Assembly (NCBI GenBank): GCA_016187125.1
Contig: JACPKF010000001.1
Location: 1 to 38,930, forward strand
Source: Candidatus Saccharimonadota bacterium
Lineage (GTDB): Bacteria; Patescibacteriota; Saccharimonadia; Saccharimonadales; UBA10212
Direction of reading: 5' to 3'
Length of the DNA stretch: 38,930 nucleotides
The translations under genes were made by a program, and so were the position numbers. The notes under the pieces are model-generated. The model had not been told where the DNA came from, made no database searches, and saw only the letters and a program-made list of their open reading frames with translations. Of the stretch, positions 17,890 to 26,417 are shown piece after piece. Position 1 is the stretch's first letter. The number at the start of each line of letters is the position of its first letter.

Positions 17890-18459
17890 CTATGAACTAC
17901 GAACCAAGGACTGGGCTATTCCATAACCTACATCCGGCGAAGTTTCTAACCTTGGCTTATAAAAAAGACTTGGTTCAATGCCGAATTTCCACATACGAAT
18001 TGCTAATTCCTCGAGGACAGAATTCAGCCTGTCTACCCCGTAGAAACCTATGGCATAAAAACCCAGATTATTACCCATTGCCCCGTCTAATAGCTTTACG
18101 TTATCGCCATCGTTAGCTCTTGAAAGCGCATCTCGTTTCATTCGAAGAAGATGGTATGGCTGGAAAGCTTCCAGTCCTTGCTTTAGCCTTTCGGCCAAAT
18201 CTCCATCAGTTTCTGATTCTGTAAAAGCGCAAAGTTGTTCATAAGCAGCGGTGGTTGCCTCTGGGTATAAATTGGCAAAAAGTTCATGATTTGGGGCCCC
18301 CGGCGTTATTGCGGTCCACAGTAGATAAAAATTCCCGCCGAATAGATGCGGTGGCTTGAGATTCTCGGCTTGTAAACGGGCATCCTCTGCATCAACCCTA
18401 GGAGCATGTCTTGCAATTTTCAAATAATCAGCAAATCTAAGACTAGCTTGTTCTGCCAT
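17890..18459 (-). CDS. Hypothetical protein
   Basis: 189-aa ORF; TATAAT-like -10 on the minus strand at ~18544-18549. Confidence 0.55.
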   Translation of the reverse strand: MAEQASLRFADYLKIARHAPRVDAEDARLQAENLKPPHLFGGNFYLLWTAITPGAPNHELFANLYPEATTAAYEQLCAFTESETDGDLAERLKQGLEAFQPYHLLRMKRDALSRANDGDNVKLLDGAMGNNLGFYAIGFYGVDRLNSVLEELAIRMWKFGIEPSLFYKPRLETSPDVGYGIAQSLVRSS

Positions 18460-18621
18460 AAGTATCCTCGTTAGTCATCTATTAGTCTAGTAAGCTTTTT
18501 GTTTGAGAGCAAGCCCAGTGGTGAGCTTTCCGCGGTTATCCGCATTATAAGTGGATATCTAGGTCGCCTTTGGCGACCCGACGCGAAAGTCTACTACTGC
18601 GCAAGCATAAGCGGGCTATAT

Positions 18622-19611
18622 TTAACTCAGCGGCAGCTGGACGGAAAAGGTTGAGCCTTTGTTGGGTGATGACTTAACAACGATTGCTCCACCGTATTGC
18701 TCGACAATTTTTTTAGCGATTGCCAAGCCTAGGCCATAGCCAGCCGTCTGATCTTTGGAGCGCGATGAGTCGGCCCGATAGAACCTGTTAAAAATGTGCG
18801 GCAGGTCGCTGGCCTTTATACCCATTCCCTGGTCCTTGATATGCAAAATGCCATTTTTGCCAGCTTTGGCGCTAGACAATGTGATCTGAGTGCCCTCAGA
18901 GCTATATTTTATAGCGTTATCGAGCAGAGTTATTAGCAGTTCCACTAATTTTTTATGATCAATCCTCAGCTTGAAATCAACCACCTTGTTGTTTAGATTG
19001 ATTTTTTTACCGGTAGCTAATTTTTGAAGTGGTCGAAGGGCTTCTTCTAGAGCTTCTAGAAGATTGGCTGTGCTGTCGACATCTCGGTCGTTGTCCTGGC
19101 GTGCTAATGTAAGTAATCCCTCGCTTAGGGACTTGAGCTTAGCAACTTCTTCTAGGTTGCTTTTTAGCAAATCAACCGCCTCGGATTTTGTCAGATTTAT
19201 GTTCCTAAGCCCCACCTCTATCTCCGATTGGATAGCCGTGAGAGGAGTTCGAAGCTCGTGAGAAGCATCGGCCGTAAAACGGGTTTGGGCTTCCAAAATC
19301 TCTTCAATCGGCTGGAGAGTTCGCCGGGCTAACATGTAGCTAACTCCGCCGCCGACCACCAGTACAACTACGTTATATATGACAAGATTAATCTTAAGAC
19401 GCTGGCGGTCTTGGTTGAGCAACTCTTGTCTCTGGCGGGTATAAAGATCATTGGGACCGATCGTAACGCTGGAGATGTTATACGGCCGCTGAGCACTGCG
19501 TTCCAGCTCATTTGACGAAACGTGATAAAGCGCGATGCTACTGCCAATGGACAGCGACATAATGATCGCTAGATACCAAAGACTGAGCTTGAGGGCGGCC
19601 GAATGAAACAT
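18622..19611 (-). CDS. Sensor histidine kinase
   Basis: FTADASHELRTPLTAIQSEIEV (H box), LLDNAIKYS (N box), HIKDQGMGI (G1), GYGLGLAIAKKIVEQYGG (G2). Confidence 0.95.
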   Translation of the reverse strand: MFHSAALKLSLWYLAIIMSLSIGSSIALYHVSSNELERSAQRPYNISSVTIGPNDLYTRQRQELLNQDRQRLKINLVIYNVVVLVVGGGVSYMLARRTLQPIEEILEAQTRFTADASHELRTPLTAIQSEIEVGLRNINLTKSEAVDLLKSNLEEVAKLKSLSEGLLTLARQDNDRDVDSTANLLEALEEALRPLQKLATGKKINLNNKVVDFKLRIDHKKLVELLITLLDNAIKYSSEGTQITLSSAKAGKNGILHIKDQGMGIKASDLPHIFNRFYRADSSRSKDQTAGYGLGLAIAKKIVEQYGGAIVVKSSPNKGSTFSVQLPLS

Positions 19612-19629
19612 GATATTAGTCCATAGTCC

Positions 19630-20310
19630 TTAGTCTTTAGTCCCTAGCCGGTAGCCGAAACCGCGAAGCGTCTGGATCAACGGTGGGCTTTTGAAAGGCT
19701 TATCGATTTTATTTCGTAAATAGCCCATGTAAACTTCCACGGTATTTGGCAAAATATCGGCGTCAAAGTCCCAAACATGAGCGATTATTGTGTCTTTGGA
19801 AAGTACCCGGCCGCTGTTGCGAATAAGATATTCTAAAAGTGCGAATTCCTTGGAACTCAAGGCAATCAACTTGCCATCTCTTTTGACTTGGTAGTTAATG
19901 GTATCGAGGCTTAAATTACCAACTTTTAAGATAATATTTTGAGTAACCGCTGGCCGGCGCATTAAAGCTCTGACTCGAGCCAAAAGTTCCTCAAACGAAA
20001 AAGGCTTGACTAAATAATCATCGGCTCCGGCGTTTAAGCCGTCAACGCGATCGCGAATTTGATCCTTGGCTGTCAGCAGCAGAATAGGCGTATGAATTTT
20101 GTTCTTACGAATTTCGCGGCAGATTGCCAAGCCTTCCATAGAACCTGGTAGCAGGCGGTCGATGATCATAACGTCATAACTCTCATTCAAAGCGGCGCCA
20201 AGACCACTGTCTGAATCGTATTCAACATCGACAGCATAATTCTCCTGAGACAAACCTCGCTTAATAGCTCCGGCAATTTTGTGCTCGTCTTCAATCACCA
20301 GAATTCTCAT
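19630..20310 (-). CDS. OmpR/PhoB-family response regulator
   Basis: MRILVIEDEHKIAGAIKRGL...MIIDRLLPG...LLLTAKD...GADDYLVKPF plus winged-helix C-terminus. True start is probably 20310; the track's extra MRSSNE is the leader element read in frame. Confidence 0.95.
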   Translation of the reverse strand: MRILVIEDEHKIAGAIKRGLSQENYAVDVEYDSDSGLGAALNESYDVMIIDRLLPGSMEGLAICREIRKNKIHTPILLLTAKDQIRDRVDGLNAGADDYLVKPFSFEELLARVRALMRRPAVTQNIILKVGNLSLDTINYQVKRDGKLIALSSKEFALLEYLIRNSGRVLSKDTIIAHVWDFDADILPNTVEVYMGYLRNKIDKPFKSPPLIQTLRGFGYRLGTKD

Positions 20311-20393
20311 CTCGTTAGAGCTCCGCATAACTGCCGGCTAGTTATGCGGCAGATTTTATCTTTGATAAAATACTTAGCTCTAACGGGACTCAT
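20307..20393 (-). promoter_or_regulatory. Leader element copy A: uORF MSPVRAKYFIKDKICRITSRQLCGALTR* inside a stem closing at the downstream ATG
   Basis: 29 codons; TGA overlaps the response-regulator ATG; stem arms 20311-20322 / 20376-20387 (11 of 12 pairs). Confidence 0.75.
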
Positions 20394-20471
20394 CTCGGTT
20401 ATATTGTAACCCAGTAGCTGAGATTTAGCTGAATCTTTTGTGACTCGTAAAATCCTGTAGAATATAATTTA

Positions 20472-21389
20472 GTGAGCAAAATTAAACAGTCTGCCCTGCA
20501 AATTGTAGGAGTCGTTGGCGTAGTAATCAGCCTAGCCATCTTTATCCGAAAACCAAGCTTCCCTACCCCCGATAAATTAGTAATTTTTCTGACTTTCGTA
20601 TTCATGAGTTTCCATCAGGCCAAGGAGATGCTCAAGCGTTTGCTACCATTTGTGGCGGCAATACTGGTTTATGAATCTTTCCGCGGCATAGCTCATATTT
20701 TAAACACTCACGTTAACTACAATTTGGCGATTAATGCCGATAAATTATTGTTTGGAACTTTGCCGACAGTGACGCTCCAAAAATGGTTGTGGCACGGGCA
20801 CGTGCAATGGTATGACTTTATGTTCTATATTCCATATATTTTGTTTTTTGCCTTGACTTTTGGTTTGGCACTACTGGTTTGGAAGACTCGTGAGCACTAT
20901 TATTGGCGAGTAGTGTCTACCTATACGATACTTTTTTTCGCGGCTTTTTTAACTTTTTTCTTGCTGCCAGCAGCCCCGCCTTGGCTGGCCTCCCAGAATC
21001 ACTACATAGAACCTGTCACACGGGTCTCCAGTCACGTGTGGTACGCCTTAGGACTAAACGATTTCTCTTTGGTTTACAACAAAATCTCACCAAATCCAGT
21101 AGCTGCCATACCTTCTCTTCATGCAGCCTCTTCAACTTTGTTCGCTCTTTTTATACTCAAAATCTACGGTAGACGCTGGGCAGTTTTAGCAGCAATTTAT
21201 CCGATACTTATTTATATCGGCGTTGTTTATGAAGGTGAACACTATGTCTTTGATGTTTTGGCCGGAATTATCTATGCCCTAGGCGCTTACTTGGTGACGC
21301 CTTTCATTATGAGTTGGATTAAGGACCGCGTAGTTAAACTAAAGAACTCCAGTAAAACCAAAAGCGTTTTAAAACGAGTCCGATTATAA
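20472..21389 (+). CDS. PAP2-family membrane protein (inositol-phosphorylceramide synthase-like)
   Basis: 305 aa, multi-TM; KISPNPVAAIPSLHAASSTLFALF...YEGEHYVFDVLAG. Confidence 0.8.
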   Translation: MSKIKQSALQIVGVVGVVISLAIFIRKPSFPTPDKLVIFLTFVFMSFHQAKEMLKRLLPFVAAILVYESFRGIAHILNTHVNYNLAINADKLLFGTLPTVTLQKWLWHGHVQWYDFMFYIPYILFFALTFGLALLVWKTREHYYWRVVSTYTILFFAAFLTFFLLPAAPPWLASQNHYIEPVTRVSSHVWYALGLNDFSLVYNKISPNPVAAIPSLHAASSTLFALFILKIYGRRWAVLAAIYPILIYIGVVYEGEHYVFDVLAGIIYALGAYLVTPFIMSWIKDRVVKLKNSSKTKSVLKRVRL

Positions 21390-21942
21390 GCAAGAACCAC
21401 AGCAGTAAAATATCGGCGTGGTGGCGTTGGGCAAAAGCCACTGGCTTTTTTAGCGTGGTCGGAGTTTGAATATTACCCTCCCGGAGATTAAAAAGTGTCA
21501 CATACCAAAATAGCGGTCCGGTCATCGCCCAAACAACCATGCAAAAAATACACAAAGAGCCTATTTTATAAAGCGACTCATACTGCAGCCAGCTAACAAA
21601 AACTATAGCCAGTAGCAAACCGACTTCCACTGCCTGCCAAAACCATTTTTTGAATTTTGCGCCGGCTAAAGCGGCGGCGCCAATTACCGACAGCGTCGCA
21701 TAACTGGCAATACCGATAAAATAATTAGGAAAACCAAAGACCTGCGATTGCCAACTATCAGCCACGCTGGTGCAACTCAAAATGGGGCTTAAATTACAGA
21801 CTGGCATATAGCCGGGGTTTTTAAGCCTGTTAAAAACCTCAATGGAAAGTAGTAAGGAAGCCAATAAAGCGATAGCGCCGCCGATCAGGAGCAGCCATGG
21901 CAGAGTTCTGTTTAACGTCCATTTATCCTGGGTCGTTTTCAT
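21334..21942 (-). CDS. Vitamin K epoxide reductase (VKOR)-family protein
   Basis: 202 aa, TM; MPVCNLSPILSCTSVADSWQSQVFGFPNYFIGIASY, SLCIFCMVVW (CxxC). Confidence 0.88.
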   Translation of the reverse strand: MKTTQDKWTLNRTLPWLLLIGGAIALLASLLLSIEVFNRLKNPGYMPVCNLSPILSCTSVADSWQSQVFGFPNYFIGIASYATLSVIGAAALAGAKFKKWFWQAVEVGLLLAIVFVSWLQYESLYKIGSLCIFCMVVWAMTGPLFWYVTLFNLREGNIQTPTTLKKPVAFAQRHHADILLLWFLLIIGLVLKRFWFYWSSLV

Positions 21943-21997
21943 ATAGTTCTATAAAAGTCTAGCATGGCTGGGGCGCAGGTATTGTTACAATATGATC

Positions 21998-22801
21998 ATG
22001 AGTGTCCATAGCCTAAGGATCGTGAAAAAACTGGCCGAAAAGCTCAGCGTTTTTTTGCTACTGGTAGCCGTAGTCGGAATGATTGTCTGGTGGCGTCGCG
22101 ATGATAATACTCAAGCTGTTTTAAAAAATACAAACATTCCGACCGATACCCAAAAGACAGCTCAGTCGACAAAACCTATTTCAAGTCCCGGTTTCAATAA
22201 GAAGCAATATTCAGTCAATGATCCGGCCAGTATTTGGGTTGTGGTTAATAAGGGTCGAATTCTGCCAGCAGATTATGTACCGGCAAATTTAGTCGAAAAT
22301 ATGAACCTTCGGTCTGAACCAGCCACGGCGCTTAAGAGTCTAATAAATGGGGCTGCTAAAGATGGCCTAAAGCTTATTTTGGTCAGTGGCTACCGTTCTT
22401 ATACCAGCCAAAAATCAGTCTATGACAGTTACGTAGCCACACAAGGCCAAGCTGCGGCCGATACCTTTAGTGCTCGACCCGGGCACAGCGAACATCAAAC
22501 TGGCCTGGCTGCCGACGTTGGGGCTAGTAGCGGCAAGTGCCAGTTAGACAAGTGCTTTGGCGATACACCAGAAGGCCAATGGCTGGCGGCTAATGCCTAC
22601 AGCTACGGCTTTATTATTCGCTACCCCCAAGATAAAACCAGCCTAACAGGTTACGACTTCGAACCCTGGCACATCCGCTACATAGGAATAGATCTGGCTA
22701 ACGAAGTTAATAAAACAGGCCAAACGCTGGAACAATTCTTTGGACTGCCGGCCTACTCGAATTATCCAGCTGATTATTATCAGCTTAAGACTGGATCTTA
22801 G
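21998..22801 (+). CDS. D-alanyl-D-alanine carboxypeptidase, VanY/M15B family
   Basis: SGYRSYTSQKSVYDSYV...SARPGHSEHQTGLAADV...EPWHIRYIG. ATG at 21992 or 21998. Confidence 0.92.
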   Translation: MSVHSLRIVKKLAEKLSVFLLLVAVVGMIVWWRRDDNTQAVLKNTNIPTDTQKTAQSTKPISSPGFNKKQYSVNDPASIWVVVNKGRILPADYVPANLVENMNLRSEPATALKSLINGAAKDGLKLILVSGYRSYTSQKSVYDSYVATQGQAAADTFSARPGHSEHQTGLAADVGASSGKCQLDKCFGDTPEGQWLAANAYSYGFIIRYPQDKTSLTGYDFEPWHIRYIGIDLANEVNKTGQTLEQFFGLPAYSNYPADYYQLKTGS

Positions 22802-23706
22802 ACCTTAGGATTGATCTCGTGGCCACCGAATTTGGCGCGCATTGCTGCCAGTAATTTGGTGGCAAAACTGGTCTGGCCCTTCTGGCTGGCCAAACGCACA
22901 TCGAATGAAGTTTGAATAGCTGGTAAATCTTTTCCTAATTCTTTGGCGGTTTCAAGTGTCCAACGGGTTTCGCCGCTTTCGGCTACTACGCCATCTATGC
23001 CGTCTAAATTAGGGTTCTCGGCCAAGGCCTGACGCGTCAGTTCGTTGAGCCAGGAACTCACCACACTGCCATGCTGCCAAACTTCACCGGCAGCGGCCAA
23101 ATCGAGATTTTTATATGGTCCCTCTTTGAGCATTTGGTAACCCTCAGCCAAAGATTCCATCATGCCGTATTCGATTGCGTTATGAACCATCTTGACATAG
23201 TGCCCCGAACCGCTGGGACCAAAATATTGATAAGCGCCGGATGGTTTAGCTAGAGTTTTAAAAACTGTCTCTACAACTTTGAAGGCTTTTGAATCACCAC
23301 CAACCATCATTGAAAAGCCATTTTTGTAGCCCCAAATTCCGCCACTGGTGCCACTATCCAACATAACTGAGCCTTTCGAACTAACCAGCTCGGAACGCTT
23401 CTTAGTTAAACGAAAATCCGAATTGCCGCCGTCGATAATAATGCTGCCCTTGGGGACTAGTTTTAACCATTCGTCTAGTTGAGCGTCCACAACTTCGGCT
23501 GGAATCATCACCCACAAAATTAATTGCTCGCCTTTGAAGGCATCAACAACATCTTGCTTCTCATAAGCTGCTACAGCGTTATGCTTAACTGCTTCATCGA
23601 TTGGTCCCTTGCTTCGGTTATGGGCAATGACTTGATGTTTATTCTCGGCTAGTTTTCTAGCAATCTGAGCCCCCATTCGCCCTAGTCCGGCAATAGCAAT
23701 TTTCAC
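22798..23706 (-). CDS. gnd: 6-phosphogluconate dehydrogenase, decarboxylating (short form)
   Basis: MKIAIAGLGRMGAQIARKLAENKHQVIAHNRS...GNSDFR...GTSGGIWGYKNGFSMMVGG...KMVHNAIEYGMM. Confidence 0.93.
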   Translation of the reverse strand: MKIAIAGLGRMGAQIARKLAENKHQVIAHNRSKGPIDEAVKHNAVAAYEKQDVVDAFKGEQLILWVMIPAEVVDAQLDEWLKLVPKGSIIIDGGNSDFRLTKKRSELVSSKGSVMLDSGTSGGIWGYKNGFSMMVGGDSKAFKVVETVFKTLAKPSGAYQYFGPSGSGHYVKMVHNAIEYGMMESLAEGYQMLKEGPYKNLDLAAAGEVWQHGSVVSSWLNELTRQALAENPNLDGIDGVVAESGETRWTLETAKELGKDLPAIQTSFDVRLASQKGQTSFATKLLAAMRAKFGGHEINPKV

Positions 23707-24359
23707 AAGACCTCCTTACTTATACGGTCATTAAAGATTATAACCTGTTTAAGCTCTCTAAGTATTTGAGAAGGTGTGATATCTTTTGGTTCAGTAACTT
23801 GAAGCCGCTCTATGGCTTCTTTTTTTGTGTCGCCGGCTAGATAGGCCACAGCCATATCAAGTTGACGCAGCGCTGCGAAGGTCATAGTTATGCGGTCGTA
23901 ATCCTCCCAATCATAATGTGATACCAAACCCACAGCGTCAACGGCCGGGCTTTTCGGTTTAATGCCAGCTATATGGCTGTCCGGACCGATTCCAAAAAGT
24001 CCAAGCTTAAAGTCAGCGATTTTTAAATTATGTTCTAAAAAATTACTAAAGTCGATAATTGTTCTGCTAATTGGCTCGTCTTTCAAAACCGGCTCAATTC
24101 CAAATTTAAATCCGTGCTTCGCAAGTTGTTTGGCATTTGAGTCAGTGTGGCCAAGGCGGCCGTAGCGTTCGTCAACCAGTCCGACAATCAATTTATCGGT
24201 TGGCGCGCTCAGCCGCTTGCTTATCTCCACTTCAATTGGAATAAATGAGCCGCCGGAAAGCAACCACAAAACTCGCTCACCCTGCGCCAAATGCCGGTTG
24301 AGCGTCTCAACTAAGTAATCAACTACAGGCTTAATCGAGCTAACTTTTATGAACTTCAC
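23703..24359 (-). CDS. pgl: 6-phosphogluconolactonase-like
   Basis: 218 aa; VLWLLSGGSFIPIEVEIS, GLVDERYGRLGHTDSNAKQL, LGLFGIGPDSHIAGIKP; overlaps gnd by 4 nt. Confidence 0.85.
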   Translation of the reverse strand: MKFIKVSSIKPVVDYLVETLNRHLAQGERVLWLLSGGSFIPIEVEISKRLSAPTDKLIVGLVDERYGRLGHTDSNAKQLAKHGFKFGIEPVLKDEPISRTIIDFSNFLEHNLKIADFKLGLFGIGPDSHIAGIKPKSPAVDAVGLVSHYDWEDYDRITMTFAALRQLDMAVAYLAGDTKKEAIERLQVTEPKDITPSQILRELKQVIIFNDRISKEVL

Positions 24360-24381
24360 AGTCTGATTATACCTGCGTCAA

Positions 24382-24466
24382 AATGAAAAGGAGCTCTTTT
24401 TTAGGGAGCTCCTTTTCGACAGCTGTTGTCACCGAAGTGACTAAACTGTGCCACCTCACGATGGCA
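24382..24466 (-). ncRNA. Candidate small RNA (three hairpins, own promoter and terminator)
   Basis: TTGACA-17-TAAATT promoter; TGCCATC-GTGA-GGTGGCA; GTCAC-TTCG-GTGAC; terminator AAAAGGAGCTC-N9-GAGCTCCTTTT. Confidence 0.65.
24386..24416 (-). terminator. Intrinsic terminator-like hairpin
   Basis: 11-bp perfect stem AAAAGGAGCTC/GAGCTCCTTTT. Confidence 0.7.
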
Positions 24467-24472
24467 ATTTTG

Positions 24473-24501
24473 AATTTACTCCCACACTAGATGCCTGTCA
24501 A
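24473..24501 (-). promoter_or_regulatory. Sigma70-type promoter for the candidate sRNA
   Basis: -35 TTGACA at 24501-24496, 17-bp spacer, -10 TAAATT at 24478-24473. Confidence 0.6.
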
Positions 24502-24520
24502 GTTTTTGTCATACTTAGTT

Positions 24521-24529
24521 TGTGGATAA
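24521..24529 (-). promoter_or_regulatory. Perfect DnaA-box 9-mer TTATCCACA
   Basis: tgtggataa on the plus strand. Confidence 0.5.
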
Positions 24530-24565
24530 CTGACTTTTAGCCGGTTTTAAGTACAATTTAGCAAC

Positions 24566-24736
24566 TTCACGTATTTCGCACTTTTCCATCACCCCAGATC
24601 ACAGCTGAACGGCTACAAGCTTTCATTCCTCACTCAACATAACTATGGTTATGCTTCCCTCGGATTGAAAGCTTTCGCTCGCTCGAGCTGCAATCTGTCA
24701 TCAATGGCATCAATGGCTAAGTGCGAAATGTGTGAA
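24566..24736 (+). other. 171-nt long-hairpin element (candidate RNA or MITE)
   Basis: TTCACgtATTTCGCACTT/AAGTGCGAAATgtGTGAA with nested AGAT/ATCT, CAGCT/AGCTG, AAGCTTTCA/TGAAAGCTT and CATAAC-TATG-GTTATG. Confidence 0.6.
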
Positions 24737-24807
24737 CCTGAAAAATACTTCTTTCAAAAATACTGAGCGTTATGGTATAGATTCCTTATCTTGTTGTCTT
24801 ATGAAGC

Positions 24808-24973
24808 TATAGCAATCCCAAAACAAAACGTGTCTTTTTCAGGCGATGGATCAGTCAGCCAAAAACTTTCATTTCCGATTAAAACATATCCGTAGATACG
24901 TTGCGCGAGGAATGGGAGTTTTTGGCCACTGAGGCGCGGCTCAAAATGCGTGTTTTGTTTTGGGATTGCTATA
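24808..24973 (+). other. 166-nt long-hairpin element with 22-bp perfect terminal inverted repeats (candidate RNA or MITE)
   Basis: TATAGCAATCCCAAAACAAAAC (24808-24829) / GTTTTGTTTTGGGATTGCTATA (24952-24973); inner CCAAAAACTTTCATTtCC pairs with GGAATGGGAGTTTTTGG using two G-U pairs. Confidence 0.65.
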
Positions 24974-25064
24974 TATACTAAAAAGCAATGTTAAGCTCAA
25001 AAGGAAAAGGCCCGCCAAGGTGAACAGTGTTGTTTGCGGTGGCTGGCTATTAAGGTGGTAACGG

Positions 25065-26291
25065 ATGAATAATTCTGCTAACAAGCGAGAAGAAATATAC
25101 CGAAGGACAATCCGTGTTCTGATGGGCTCGCAACTTATGGCCGGCGCCGGGCTGGCAGCAGGAATAGCCGTCGGAGCATTGCTCGCTGAGGATATGACCG
25201 GCTCAACTGGAGCAGCTGGTTTACCAGCGGCGCTATTTACTTTAGGCTCGGCTGTTGCTGCGGGGCTGGTTGGCCGCCTTTCCCAAGGTTACGGCCGGCG
25301 AATCGGGCTGAGTATTGGCTACTTGGTAGGCGCCATAGGTGCCGCCGGCATCGTTGTTGCGGCCATACTCAGTAGTCTTCCCCTGCTCTTTATCTCGCTG
25401 CTGCTATACGGCTCAGGCACAGCAACCAACCTGCAGGCCCGTTATGCTGGAGCAGACCTTGCCAAACCATCCAGAAGAGGACGGGCAATTAGTACCGTTT
25501 TGGTTGCCACTACACTAGGAGCAGTACTCGGCCCAAATCTTATAGAGGTAACAGGATCAATTGCCGGATCATTAGGCATCAGGGAACTAGCCGGACCTTT
25601 CATGCTGGCTGCGCTTGCCTACGGGAGTGCTGCCGCCGTGGTTTTTGCCCTTATGAGACCTGATCCCCTACTGACGGCCCGCAGCTTGGCATCACGTGTT
25701 TCGCAGCAAACTAAAGATCAAAGACAAACTGCCATTGCCAGCGATTCGCAGCGCACAGTTAGACTGGCGGCCACGTCCATGATAATCACCCAAATGGTCA
25801 TGATCGCAGTGATGACCATGACGCCAATACATATGAGATTACACGGTCATAGCCTGTCAGCCATCGGACTAATAATTTCGATTCACATAGCGGCAATGTA
25901 CCTGCCATCTCCTCTGACCGGATGGCTTGTCGATTGTTTTGGCTATCGTCGAGTGCTCGCCTTAGGCGGAATAACCCTGCTAGCAGCTGGAACTTTAGCT
26001 TCGGTCGCACCAGCAAGCTCTCTGATTCTACTAGGTGTTACCCTTGCTTTGCTAGGACTTGGTTGGAGTTTCGGGTTAATTGCTGGAAGTACGGCCCTCA
26101 CGCAGAATACACCTCTTGAACGAAGAGCCAGCACTCAGGGTTCGGTTGACATTTCGGTTTCTCTGGCTGGCGCGACCGGTGGGCTAGGAAGCGGCTTCAT
26201 TGTTGCTGGCAGCAGCTACGGCACATTGGGACTAGTAGGAGGCTTGCTGGGGCTGGCGATCTTGCCATTACTTATAGCCTACCGTAAGTAA
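25065..26291 (+). CDS. MFS transporter
   Basis: 408 aa, ~12 hydrophobic segments; GRLSQGYGRRIGLSIGY, GWLVDCFGYRRVLALGG; SD-like AAGGTGG upstream. Confidence 0.9.
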   Translation: MNNSANKREEIYRRTIRVLMGSQLMAGAGLAAGIAVGALLAEDMTGSTGAAGLPAALFTLGSAVAAGLVGRLSQGYGRRIGLSIGYLVGAIGAAGIVVAAILSSLPLLFISLLLYGSGTATNLQARYAGADLAKPSRRGRAISTVLVATTLGAVLGPNLIEVTGSIAGSLGIRELAGPFMLAALAYGSAAAVVFALMRPDPLLTARSLASRVSQQTKDQRQTAIASDSQRTVRLAATSMIITQMVMIAVMTMTPIHMRLHGHSLSAIGLIISIHIAAMYLPSPLTGWLVDCFGYRRVLALGGITLLAAGTLASVAPASSLILLGVTLALLGLGWSFGLIAGSTALTQNTPLERRASTQGSVDISVSLAGATGGLGSGFIVAGSSYGTLGLVGGLLGLAILPLLIAYRK

Positions 26292-26417
26292 TGGATGCCA
26301 ACTAAAACAAGCATCCAGTCAACTTTTCTCTAACAAAAAAAGGGGTATGAGTTAGTTTTGGCTGAGCATACTGGCCTGGAACCTTAATGGAAAATGTCTA
26401 AAACAAGTTTCGGTGTT

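Noticed and set aside
24521-24529. Calling the 24.4-25.0 kb intergenic region oriC
   Set aside because: Only one DnaA box, no dnaA/dnaN nearby and no skew analysis possible here.
25041-25067. AAGGTGGTAACGGATG resembles a T-box antiterminator motif (GGUGGNACC)
   Set aside because: It is immediately before the MFS ATG and is better explained as a Shine-Dalgarno; no T-box stem I/specifier arrangement was recognised.
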